Assembly (NCBI GenBank): GCA_036563895.1
Contig: DATCLN010000069.1
Span: 1 to 7,655 of the forward strand
Origin: ZCTH02-B3 sp036563895
GTDB taxonomy: Bacteria > Bacillota > Bacilli > Paenibacillales > Paenibacillaceae
DNA: 7,655 nucleotides
Direction: 5' to 3'
Shown here piece by piece: positions 1-5,522 of this stretch. Positions within the stretch are counted from its first letter, which is position 1; the number at the start of each line of letters is the position of its first letter. The position numbers were made by a program, and so were the translations under genes. The notes beneath the pieces were generated by a model. It worked only from the letters and a program-made list of their open reading frames with translations. It made no database searches and had not been told where the DNA came from.

Positions 1-123
1 AAGGGCTGGTCAGCCTGCTTGAACGGTACTGAGCGATTCGTTAACTCTTCGGAACCGCCTGGTGCGGACCCGCATGCCAGGTGGTGTGAGAGGACGGGGG
101 CTAGCCGCCCCCTTCTACTCGAT
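1..123 (+). mobile_element. 3' end of a group II intron (domains V and VI, 3' splice site)
   Basis: Only the 3' part of the intron lies in the window; its 5' part and any reverse-transcriptase/maturase gene would lie to the left. Domain V is about 53-86. Its lower helix pairs 54-62 with 77-85, including one G-T pair. A two-base bulge follows at 75-76 (or 74-75), and a short upper stem 63-66/71-74 closes on the tetraloop GACC. CGC at 56-58 sits where the catalytic triad of class C (IIC) introns lies. Domain VI is 88-120: GAG 88-90 pairs with CTC 118-120, A117 is bulged, and the GC stem 96-101/107-112 tops it. A117 lies 7 bases before the likely 3' end at T123 (terminal AT), the usual branch-point spacing. 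Bases 1-52 are probably the end of domain IV and show no clear coding. The class assignment is less sure than the intron call. Confidence 0.85.
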
Positions 124-1171
124 TTGCCGCCGCCGTGTCTCCTCCGGTGCGCCGCTGCACCTGGTCCATCAGCCGGTCCAGCCGGCGAAGCTGCTCCTCA
201 TAGGCAAACAGGGCCGAAGCCAGCGCAATCAGCCGGGCCCGTTCCGCCGGCGGCTGTCCTTCCGTCGTCCGGCTGAAAAAATCGACGAGCGCTGCCGCGG
301 CTTCCTCCGGCGGCGCCGCGGCGCTGGTGCCCGGCCGCGTTTTTCCTTCCCACTTCCACATCAGATATTCGTGGTATCCGCTCAGCACTTCGATCTGTCT
401 CGCGGCGAGGCTTTCCGGCTTGCCCTCGGAGGGCGCGGCGACGGGATGCCGGTCCGTCGCTTCAAGCAGGGCGGCGCCTTTCTCCAGGGCGGCCAGCATG
501 CTCCGGTACACCGCCAGCAGCCGGGCGCGCCGCGCACGGACCCGCTTGCGCCACACCCGCTCCTCCGCCAGCAGCTGGAAGCTCTTCTCCAGCTTCAGGA
601 TCGCGTCCTGCAGCCGTTTCCGCTCGGCGCGGTATACGGTCTCCCGCAGCTCGTGCATGACGGAGGCGCGAAGCAGGCGTGCCAGGAGCTCCTGCGCTTC
701 CCGCACCTGGCGGACAAACCTTGGGCGATGCCGCGGAGGCGCAACGGCCACGTTGACCGCCAGGGCGGTGACGACGCCGGTGCCCAGGGCGGCCAGCCGC
801 TCCAGGGCGACCATCAAGCCCAGGTCGCTGGATTCCATCAGGACGACGACGGTCACCAGCGCCAGGCCGATGGATTCTTCCATTTTCAGCCGGATGCACA
901 GGGCGATGACCAGGATGCAGACGAGTCCGACGATCACCGGCGAGGTGCCGAGCAGCCAGGCGGCGGCGAGGGCCGCGGCGGCACCCATCACGTTGCTTTG
1001 CAGCTGTTCAAGCACCTGCAGCCACGAGCGGTAGATGGAAGGCTGGATGGTGAAAATGGCCGCCACGCCGGCCAGCAGCGGGGCTTCCAGGCCGATCAGC
1101 TTGCCGGTCCAGAGGGCGACGGCGACGGCCACCCCGGTTTTCAGCACACGGGCGCCGATGGTGAGTGTCAT
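101..1171 (-). CDS. Aromatic acid exporter (ArAE/FUSC) family membrane protein, C-terminus remodelled by an intron
   Basis: This 356-residue protein looks like the Bacillus YqjA/YgaE type of the aromatic acid exporter family (ArAE_1, formerly DUF939). The N-terminal ~145 residues form about six hydrophobic segments (roughly 8-26, 28-44, 58-75, 77-95, 100-115 and 122-145), with the family-like stretch LAGVAAIFTIQPSIYRSW in the second. The rest (about 150-345) is a charged, Arg/Glu/Leu-rich cytoplasmic region, probably helical and coiled. The transported substrate cannot be told from sequence; members of this fold are proposed to export aromatic carboxylates. The ATG at 1171 follows a good ribosome site (AAGGGAG, 8 bases upstream). 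The gene starts 24 bases after the kinase gene and is probably co-transcribed with it. The codons for the last 6-7 residues (about NRVEGGG) and the TAG at 101-103 lie in the antisense strand of the group II intron, so the native C-terminus has been replaced. The body of the protein looks intact. Confidence 0.85.
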   Translation of the reverse strand: MTLTIGARVLKTGVAVAVALWTGKLIGLEAPLLAGVAAIFTIQPSIYRSWLQVLEQLQSNVMGAAAALAAAWLLGTSPVIVGLVCILVIALCIRLKMEESIGLALVTVVVLMESSDLGLMVALERLAALGTGVVTALAVNVAVAPPRHRPRFVRQVREAQELLARLLRASVMHELRETVYRAERKRLQDAILKLEKSFQLLAEERVWRKRVRARRARLLAVYRSMLAALEKGAALLEATDRHPVAAPSEGKPESLAARQIEVLSGYHEYLMWKWEGKTRPGTSAAAPPEEAAAALVDFFSRTTEGQPPAERARLIALASALFAYEEQLRRLDRLMDQVQRRTGGDTAAANRVEGGG

Positions 1172-1195
1172 GCGCTGTTCTCCCTTCCGATTCCG

Positions 1196-2992
1196 TCAAG
1201 CCGGCCTGAGCCCGCTTCCGGCCTCCGCCATCCGTTCCGAAGGCGCCCCGTCGTCATCCGGGCAGCGGTACGGAAACCGGATCTCGAACGTCGCTCCTTC
1301 TCCCGGCTTGCTGTACACCTGAATGTTGCCATGATGGTTGTCGACGATTTTGTAGCTGACCATAAGACCGAGACCGGTTCCTTTTTCCTTCGTCGTGTAA
1401 AACGGCTGCCCGATCTTGGCGATCTGTTCCTCGCTGATGCCGGGCCCCTGGTCGGTGATCCGGACCAGCACGTGGTCGCCTTCCCTGGACAGGGAAATCC
1501 GGATGATGCCCCCGTCTTTCATCGCCTCGATGGCGTTTTTGATGATGTTGATGAACACCTGCTTGATCTGGGTGCTGACCCCGTAGACCCAAAGCGGATC
1601 CGAACCGGTTTCGGTCTCGATCGTGATGTTGTGCAGGATCGCTTGCGATTCCAGGAGGGTCATCGTCTCCCGGATGACATTGCGCACGTCCAGGTGGGTG
1701 AGATCGTACACCTGCGGTTTGGAGAGCATGAGCAGCTCGCTGACGATGTCCGAGATGCGGTCCAGCTCCGAATGCATGATCTCGAAATAGGCCGTCTTGT
1801 AAGCCTTGCCGGAGGCGAGCAGCTGCAGGAAGCCCTTGATCGCCGTCAGCGGGTTGCGGATTTCGTGGGCGATCCCGGCGGCCAGCTGCCCCGCCACGTA
1901 CAATTTCTCCGAGTTGATCAGAAGTTCCTCGTTTTTCTTGCGCTCCGAGATGTCGCGGATGATCATCTGCACGACCGGCTCGTTGTCCAGCAGCATGTAT
2001 GTCGCCACCACTTCCGTGTCGATGAGATTGCCCTGCAGGGTGTACCACTGCTGTTCCAGCGGTCCGATGCTGCCGGTCTTCGACAGGTTGTTCAGGCGTT
2101 CCCGGACGGCTTCGTGCTGCGATTCCGGAATGAATTGATAAATGGACTTGCCCAGCAGGTCCTTTTCGCTTTCCGCCTCGAACAGACGGACGCCCGCCCG
2201 GTTGACGAAGATCCACGCGTTCTTTTTGACGATGGCGATGGTGTCCAGCGAATTTTCCACCACGGCGCGGTACCGTTCGTCCATCTGGTTGAGGCGCCGG
2301 TCGATGTACCAGATGACCATCGTGGAAAACAGGATCAGCAGGGCGCAGATGCCGACGAATACGCCGAACAGCTGAAAATCCATGCGCCAGGATTCCGCGA
2401 AGGAAGCGGTGTCGACCGTCTCCCGCATGGCGTGCACGCCGGTCAGATGCGCTCCCATGAGGGTGATGCCGAGGACCCATCCGGCGGGCCAGCGGGTATT
2501 GATGCGCGGATTTTCCGCCAGCAGCAGCGCCCCGTAAACGCCGATGATCAGGATAAAGAGGGACAGGCCGAAGGGGCCCGGTTCCAGGTTGAGGCCGGCC
2601 GCGTCCAGTCCCGGCGTCCAGAGATAGGTGGGAAGGGCGATGCCGCCGGCCAGGATCAGGCTGCCCAAAGGCAACCGGTTGGGATAGGCGTCCGGCATCA
2701 TCAGCATGATGAAGGTCAGCAAAGCCAGCAAAACGGCAAACAGCGAAACCAAGAGGAAAGTCCAGTCAACATGCAAGGGAAGCTGCAGCGCCATGGTCGT
2801 CATGAAATGCTTCGAAAGCAGTCCGATGCCAAAGACAAAGACCCCTCCGGCCAGCCAGAAGAACCGGAAGGTTTGGTTCGTGCGCCGCAGATTGCGGATG
2901 AAATTGAACATCGTGTACGATGCCAGGACCGAGATGACCAGGGCGATCAGCAGCAAAAAAAGGGACCACCAGTCCAACGATCCGATCGGCAT
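1196..2992 (-). CDS. Membrane-bound PAS sensor histidine kinase with MHYT-like sensor, sporulation-kinase type
   Basis: This 598-residue protein should sense a signal in the membrane and phosphorylate itself. About seven hydrophobic helices (roughly 8-28, 43-63, 78-99, 109-126, 141-160, 169-189 and 206-231) resemble an MHYT sensor with altered motifs. A PAS domain follows (about 237-350), then the H-box GIAHEIRNPLTAIKGFLQLL with His376. After it come a segment ending SELLMLSKPQ, the N-box NIIKNAIEAM (Asn486), the G1 box DQGPG (514-518), Phe531 and the G2 box GTGLGL (538-543). The H-box and the SELLMLSKPQ segment resemble Bacillus KinA-KinE, which feed the Spo0F-Spo0A phosphorelay; that role here is inferred. 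No response regulator gene is adjacent. I chose the ATG at 2992 because GGTGAT sits 4 bases before it. An in-frame ATG at 2998 and TTG at 3007 are alternatives; the TTG would abut a hairpin and lacks a ribosome site. Confidence 0.9.
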   Translation of the reverse strand: MPIGSLDWWSLFLLLIALVISVLASYTMFNFIRNLRRTNQTFRFFWLAGGVFVFGIGLLSKHFMTTMALQLPLHVDWTFLLVSLFAVLLALLTFIMLMMPDAYPNRLPLGSLILAGGIALPTYLWTPGLDAAGLNLEPGPFGLSLFILIIGVYGALLLAENPRINTRWPAGWVLGITLMGAHLTGVHAMRETVDTASFAESWRMDFQLFGVFVGICALLILFSTMVIWYIDRRLNQMDERYRAVVENSLDTIAIVKKNAWIFVNRAGVRLFEAESEKDLLGKSIYQFIPESQHEAVRERLNNLSKTGSIGPLEQQWYTLQGNLIDTEVVATYMLLDNEPVVQMIIRDISERKKNEELLINSEKLYVAGQLAAGIAHEIRNPLTAIKGFLQLLASGKAYKTAYFEIMHSELDRISDIVSELLMLSKPQVYDLTHLDVRNVIRETMTLLESQAILHNITIETETGSDPLWVYGVSTQIKQVFINIIKNAIEAMKDGGIIRISLSREGDHVLVRITDQGPGISEEQIAKIGQPFYTTKEKGTGLGLMVSYKIVDNHHGNIQVYSKPGEGATFEIRFPYRCPDDDGAPSERMAEAGSGLRPA

Positions 2993-3008
2993 GGACATCA
3001 CCGTCAAG

Positions 3009-3035
3009 CCGCGGGAAAAAGGGAATCCCCCGCGG
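3009..3035 (-). repeat. GC-rich inverted repeat just upstream of the kinase start
   Basis: Perfect 7-base arms, CCGCGGG at 3009-3015 and CCCGCGG at 3029-3035 (+ strand), enclose a 13-base loop. In the kinase mRNA the hairpin would end about 9 bases before the GGTGAT that serves the ATG at 2992. It has no T-run on either strand, so it is not an intrinsic terminator. It could be a leader hairpin or an operator; neither can be told apart here. Confidence 0.5.
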
Positions 3036-3097
3036 AAAACTTTGCAGGCTTTTTATTCTTTCCATGCCGAATGCGGAAAATCCTTTTTTTGGGACAT

Positions 3098-3136
3098 GAA
3101 GAAAGCGCGACCCCCTGAAAAAGCCGGAGACCGCGC
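3098..3136 (-). terminator. Intrinsic terminator of the tRNA-Thr transcript
   Basis: Read on the minus strand, an 11-bp stem (3126-3136 with 3105-3115, three G-T pairs) closes a 10-base loop and is followed by TTTCTTC. It begins 17 bases after the CCA end of the tRNA. The T-run is imperfect, so termination may be incomplete and some transcripts could continue toward the kinase gene. Confidence 0.65.
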
Positions 3137-3153
3137 TGGAAAAAGATATGTAG

Positions 3154-3229
3154 TGGTGCTGATGGAGGGACTTGAACCCCCGGCCCGCGCATTACGAATG
3201 CGCTGCTCTACCAGCTGAGCTACATCAGC
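3154..3229 (-). tRNA. tRNA-Thr (anticodon CGT)
   Basis: The 76-base gene folds into a full cloverleaf. The acceptor stem GCTGATG/CATCAGC is perfect, and the D stem is GCTC/GAGC. The anticodon stem GCGCA/TGCGC carries the loop TTCGTAA, which gives anticodon CGT for the threonine codon ACG. The T arm GGGGG/CCCTC (one G-T pair) carries the loop TTCAAGT. The discriminator base is A, and the CCA end is encoded. It stands alone, not in a tRNA or rRNA cluster, and has its own promoter and terminator. Confidence 0.97.
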
Positions 3230-3244
3230 GGACGCACGCATAAT

Positions 3245-3273
3245 AATATAGAGGCATTTGCGTCCGAAGTCAA
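3245..3273 (-). promoter_or_regulatory. Sigma-A promoter of tRNA-Thr
   Basis: On the minus strand, TTGACT (-35, 3268-3273) is separated by exactly 17 bases from TATATT (-10, 3245-3250). The predicted transcript starts near 3238, about 9 bases before the mature tRNA 5' end at 3229. Confidence 0.8.
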
Positions 3274-3288
3274 GGGGGCTGACGCAAA
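3257..3288. repeat. 8-bp inverted repeat bracketing the tRNA promoter -35 box
   Basis: TTTGCGTC at 3257-3264 and GACGCAAA at 3281-3288 are perfect inverted repeats with a 16-base gap. That gap contains the -35 box of the tRNA promoter (3268-3273). The layout suggests an operator, but a repeat of this size can also arise by chance in a window this long. Confidence 0.4.
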
Positions 3289-3358
3289 ATCCGCCGCCGG
3301 AAGCCGGTGAAAAGGCGCCAAAGTCACCAAAACGACACAAATTGGGCACCGGATCCGA

Positions 3359-3387
3359 TTGAAGGGGCATGCGCTTTTCGGTATAAT
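3359..3387 (+). promoter_or_regulatory. Sigma-A promoter of the FHA gene
   Basis: TTGAAG (3359-3364) and a perfect TATAAT (3382-3387) are separated by 17 bases. Transcription would start near 3394, about 70 bases before the chosen FHA start. The promoter is divergent from the tRNA promoter, with the -35 boxes about 85 bases apart. Confidence 0.75.
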
Positions 3388-3428
3388 TTGGGGCGATGGA
3401 AATTGGGAATTTTTCAAACGTCTGTTTT

Positions 3429-3442
3429 AGAAAGCGTTTACA
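3429..3442 (+). promoter_or_regulatory. Candidate cre (CcpA) site in the FHA gene leader
   Basis: AGAAAGCGTTTACA fits the catabolite-response-element consensus TGNAANCGNTNNCA at every fixed position except the first base, and its flanks are AT-rich on the left. It lies about 35 bases downstream of the predicted transcription start and 22 bases before the TTG start. That is a position where CcpA blocks transcription in Bacillus. The match is seen; binding is inferred. Confidence 0.5.
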
Positions 3443-3463
3443 AGCGTGACGGAGGTGTCAGCG

Positions 3464-4132
3464 TTGGTTGCGATCGTTCCCCTGGCTGCCCAATGGACGA
3501 CGGGCGATCTGCCGATAGCGGCGGCCCTTCTCATCGGCGTGGCGGTGGCTGCGGTCGCGGTCGCGGCTTTTCTGAGGCTGACACGAAGCGCCCGTCGGAC
3601 GGCGATCGGGGAACAGGGGCAAGGCTCCCCCTCCATGACGGATTCGGAACAGGAATTCGCGCCGGAGCGCGTGTCCGCGCCGGAACCGGATCCCGCACCG
3701 GAACGGGATGCTGCGCCGGAGATGGAGGCCGCGCTGGACAAAACCATTCCCCTTCGCGCCCTGTCGGTGGACTTGCCGCGGGAGGAGGGGTCCGGCGAAG
3801 GGCGCGGGGAACCGCAGCTGTTCTGCCTGTCGGGAGACTTCTCCGGCCGCAGGTTCCGCGTCGGCGAGCAACCGCTTTCCCTGGGAAGGGACCCGACGCA
3901 GTGCTCCCTGGTGTTCCGGACGGACGCCGCGGAAATCAGCCGCAAGCACTGCTCCCTTTCCTATCATAAAGGCAAAGGGATTTTCCTGCTCCTCGACCAC
4001 GGCTCGTCGAACGGGACCTACCTGCGCGACGGCCGGCGGCTGGAACCGCACAAGGTGTATGAACTCCGGCCGGGCGACCGGTTCTTCCTTTCCGGCAACC
4101 GGCACGAGTTCGAAGTGCGGATTGTGGAATGA
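3464..4132 (+). CDS. Membrane-anchored FHA-domain protein
   Basis: This 222-residue protein probably recognises phosphothreonine-containing partners at the inner face of the membrane. One hydrophobic segment (about 15-38) is followed by a basic RLTRSARR stretch, which suggests a cytoplasmic C-terminal part. A Pro/Glu/Ala-rich linker with repeated APE units spans about 62-92. The FHA domain (about 118-222) carries the family's key motifs: LGRDP (Arg near 142), EISRKHCSL (Ser159, His162) and SSNGTYL (Asn183, Gly184). I chose the TTG at 3464 because GGAGG (3451-3455) lies at normal spacing before it. The in-frame GTG at 3446 would add six residues but has no ribosome site. No Ser/Thr kinase or phosphatase gene is next to it, so its partner is unknown. 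The downstream 62-residue gene may be partly co-transcribed, since no terminator separates them. Confidence 0.88.
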   Translation: MVAIVPLAAQWTTGDLPIAAALLIGVAVAAVAVAAFLRLTRSARRTAIGEQGQGSPSMTDSEQEFAPERVSAPEPDPAPERDAAPEMEAALDKTIPLRALSVDLPREEGSGEGRGEPQLFCLSGDFSGRRFRVGEQPLSLGRDPTQCSLVFRTDAAEISRKHCSLSYHKGKGIFLLLDHGSSNGTYLRDGRRLEPHKVYELRPGDRFFLSGNRHEFEVRIVE

Positions 4133-4152
4133 ACCCGTGTTTGTGTTATAAT
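4122..4152 (+). promoter_or_regulatory. Extended -10 promoter of the 62-residue gene
   Basis: A perfect TATAAT (4147-4152) is preceded by TGT, giving the extended -10 TGNTATAAT. The best -35 candidate is TTGTGG (4122-4127) with a long 19-base spacer, so the extended -10 probably does most of the work. It overlaps the last codons of the FHA gene. Confidence 0.65.
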
Positions 4153-4208
4153 GGCGGAAAGCAATTCAAAACTCTGCGGAACGCGTTTCCGCCGGGAGGG
4201 GTTCACCC

Positions 4209-4397
4209 ATGGCAAAGCGAAGCCACAACGAGGTGCAGGAAAGCCTGCTGGAACTGACGCGCATCTTCCGGCCCAAGGACCCGCGCAAGTTCGTCAGGGA
4301 ATACATCCGGAAATACCGGATCACCGGAGGATACGAAGACGAACTGACCCTCTTGGTGGAGCGCGAGCTGAACCGCCTGAATTCCAACGCGACGTAA
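4209..4397 (+). CDS. Small basic protein of unknown function
   Basis: I do not recognise this 62-residue protein. The call rests on context: a strong ribosome site (GGGAGGGG, 4194-4201) 7 bases before the ATG, an extended -10 promoter, and a strong terminator right after the TAA. It has no signal peptide, membrane segment or cysteine. It is rich in Lys, Arg and Glu, and two helical stretches are likely (about 6-19 and 26-56) around the segment RPKDPRKFVREYIRKYR. The second half, YEDELTLLVERELNRLN, has a heptad-like spacing of Leu, Val and Leu. It may be a small nucleic-acid- or protein-binding factor, but nothing proves this. Its constant position after the FHA gene, if found in relatives, would suggest a link. 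Confidence 0.8.
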   Translation: MAKRSHNEVQESLLELTRIFRPKDPRKFVREYIRKYRITGGYEDELTLLVERELNRLNSNAT

Positions 4398-4446
4398 AAA
4401 ATGAAACCGGCCAGGGACATGGTTCCTCGGCCGGTCCGTTTGTTTT
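4394..4446. terminator. Bidirectional intrinsic terminator between convergent genes
   Basis: ACCGGCC (4406-4412) pairs with GGCCGGT (4429-4435), and the stem extends inward through AGGGA/TTCCT with one unpaired C. On the + strand it is followed by CCGTTTGTTTT. On the minus strand it is followed by TTCATTTTTTACG. It can therefore end both the 62-residue gene and the convergent lipoprotein gene, whose stop codon is at 4453. Confidence 0.85.
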
Positions 4447-4452
4447 GGGCGG

Positions 4453-5181
4453 CTATTGCGGGCGGCGGTTCGGAGGGATCGGGATTTCCGTTCCGCCGCC
4501 GAAAGTGTAATTCACCAGTTTGTTGAATCCGGGCACCAGCGGCGCCAGCGGCTTGCCGGACCAGTCCGCCTTGGCGTATTCCACCAGCTGGTTGACGAAC
4601 TCGCGGTTGGCCGAGATGTGCACCTCGCGCACTTCCGGATGGCGCTTGCGGATTGTGTCTCCGATCACCTGTCGGAGTTCGGGCGAGAGGTCCGAGATCC
4701 GGCGGTGCGTGAAAAAGGAATTGTACGGCGTGGCCATCTCGCGGTTGTCCCAGGTGTTGTCCCCGGTGTCGACGTTGTACACGCCCTCCGTCGTGCCGGT
4801 GTTGTCCTGCTCGAAGGTGTCGGTGCCGCCGCGGGACTTCGTGCCAGTGGCCGACCAGTCCGTCAGCAGCCCGATGTAGGCGTTCTTGTCGGTCAGCATG
4901 ACGATGGCGCCGGCGACGCCGGGGAGGCGGGACACTTCATAGGAAAGACGGGAACTGTACGCGAAATAGCGGTTGTCGTGCCGGTCTTTCCCCGAATCGT
5001 CCGAAGCCGTCGGTCCGTGGGCAACGGAGCGGGACATCTTCGGGTCGCCAGGCTCGCGGCTTCCGTAGTCATAGGTGCTTTTCTGGAAATATTCCGTATA
5101 ATTGCAGCCGCCCAATGCGACGGCCGCGGCGATGGCGGCCGCGGCGACGGCGCCCGCGCGTCCGCGACGTAACGCGTTCAT
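4453..5181 (-). CDS. YhcN/YlaJ-family sporulation lipoprotein
   Basis: This 242-residue protein has an Ala-rich lipoprotein signal peptide ending in the lipobox LGGC, with Cys26 as the lipidated residue. It should therefore be exported and membrane-anchored. Two alpha/beta halves resemble the YhcN/YlaJ spore lipoprotein family: 73-107 (SRLSYEVSRLPGVAGAIVML, then AYIGL) and about 165-205 (ELRQVIGDTIRKRHPEVREV, then HIS). Family members are found in forespore inner membranes and help spore germination or outgrowth; the exact role here is not known. Between the halves, about 108-155 is a polar insert rich in Asp, Thr, Gly and Asn. The ATG at 5181 has AAAGAGGTG 8 bases upstream. The gene is divergent from ctaC, and it shares a bidirectional terminator with the convergent gene. 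Confidence 0.82.
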   Translation of the reverse strand: MNALRRGRAGAVAAAAIAAAVALGGCNYTEYFQKSTYDYGSREPGDPKMSRSVAHGPTASDDSGKDRHDNRYFAYSSRLSYEVSRLPGVAGAIVMLTDKNAYIGLLTDWSATGTKSRGGTDTFEQDNTGTTEGVYNVDTGDNTWDNREMATPYNSFFTHRRISDLSPELRQVIGDTIRKRHPEVREVHISANREFVNQLVEYAKADWSGKPLAPLVPGFNKLVNYTFGGGTEIPIPPNRRPQ

Positions 5182-5225
5182 GACGTCAGCACCTCTTTTT
5201 TTCTTCGCGTGTGATTCTGGTCACT

Positions 5226-5255
5226 TAGTGTGCGCCGCGGATATGGATAATATGA
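5226..5255 (-). promoter_or_regulatory. Possible sigma-G/F-like promoter of the YhcN-type gene
   Basis: On the minus strand, TCATA (5251-5255) is followed after 18 bases by CACACTA (5226-5232). This is close to the forespore pattern GHATR-N18-CATNHTA, with one mismatch in each box. It lies 45 bases before the ATG. Forespore expression is expected for this family, but the match is imperfect, and I saw no good sigma-A promoter for this gene. Confidence 0.35.
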
Positions 5256-5321
5256 AGGAAAAGCCATACATAAAAAGAGGCGGCGGTGGCAATAAATGAA
5301 GAACAGGTTCGGAAGGGAACC

Positions 5322-5335
5322 GGTAAACGCTTGCA
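5322..5335. promoter_or_regulatory. Weak cre-like site upstream of ctaC
   Basis: GGTAAACGCTTGCA matches the strong cre sequence TGTAAACGCTTACA at 12 of 14 positions, but its flanks do not fit. It is about 97 bases upstream of the ctaC -35 box. B. subtilis ctaCDEF is under CcpA control, which makes the site plausible. It sits beside a small inverted repeat, GGTTC (5306-5310) and GAACC (5317-5321). Confidence 0.35.
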
Positions 5336-5378
5336 CAAGAGGTCGGGGACGGGAAGCGAAAATCCCGAAATCCCTTCA

Positions 5379-5448
5379 TGTGAAAGGCATTCGACGAAAA
5401 AGGTAACATTTTGTGAACTCCCCCGCAATCGTTGACAAATCAATGTGA
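5379..5448 (+). repeat. Three phased TGTGA motifs before ctaC
   Basis: TGTGA occurs at 5379-5383, 5412-5416 and 5444-5448 in the same orientation, 33 and 32 bases apart, close to three helical turns. The middle copy reads TTTGTGAAC, one base from the TTTGTGAAT motif described for the Bacillus regulator ResD. The last copy lies in the promoter spacer. Regulator binding is a guess. Confidence 0.4.
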
Positions 5449-5461
5449 CAAAACTTATGAT
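5432..5461 (+). promoter_or_regulatory. Sigma-A promoter of ctaC
   Basis: A perfect TTGACA (5432-5437) is followed after 18 bases by TATGAT (5456-5461). The start of transcription would be near 5468, giving a leader of about 55 bases. The 5182-5522 region holds no convincing gene. Confidence 0.75.
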
Positions 5462-5522
5462 TTGAAAAGAATTGTGCAGAGGCGACGGTACGGACAACTG
5501 TGGAAACGGAGTGGATCGTGAA

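Noticed and set aside
96..112. GC-rich hairpin at the exporter stop, first read as its terminator.
   Set aside because: No T-run follows on the minus strand, and the hairpin is fully explained as domain VI of the group II intron.
3055..3086. Sigma-H-like boxes (AGGATTT and GAAT) upstream of the kinase gene.
   Set aside because: Both boxes match, but the gap between them is 19 bases, several more than sigma-H promoters allow.
62..3118. A 1018-codon open frame on the + strand.
   Set aside because: It is antisense to the kinase and exporter genes and results from GC-rich codon bias. Its product is low-complexity Gln/Asp/Arg/His-rich sequence with no recognisable domain, while the minus-strand frames have clear families.
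5306..5335. GGTTC/GAACC repeat near ctaC, considered as part of a T-box or other riboswitch.
   Set aside because: It lies upstream of the ctaC promoter and would not be transcribed with ctaC. No T-box core is present.
5253..5406. Two tiny overlapping open frames (15 and 36 codons, ATGA overlap) before ctaC.
   Set aside because: Ribosome sites are absent or weak, the peptides are low-complexity or very basic, and the stretch is better explained as regulatory DNA.
5411..5440. TTGTGAA followed by TTGACAA, considered as a Rex site.
   Set aside because: Spacing and the right half do not fit the Rex palindrome, and the right half is the ctaC -35 box.
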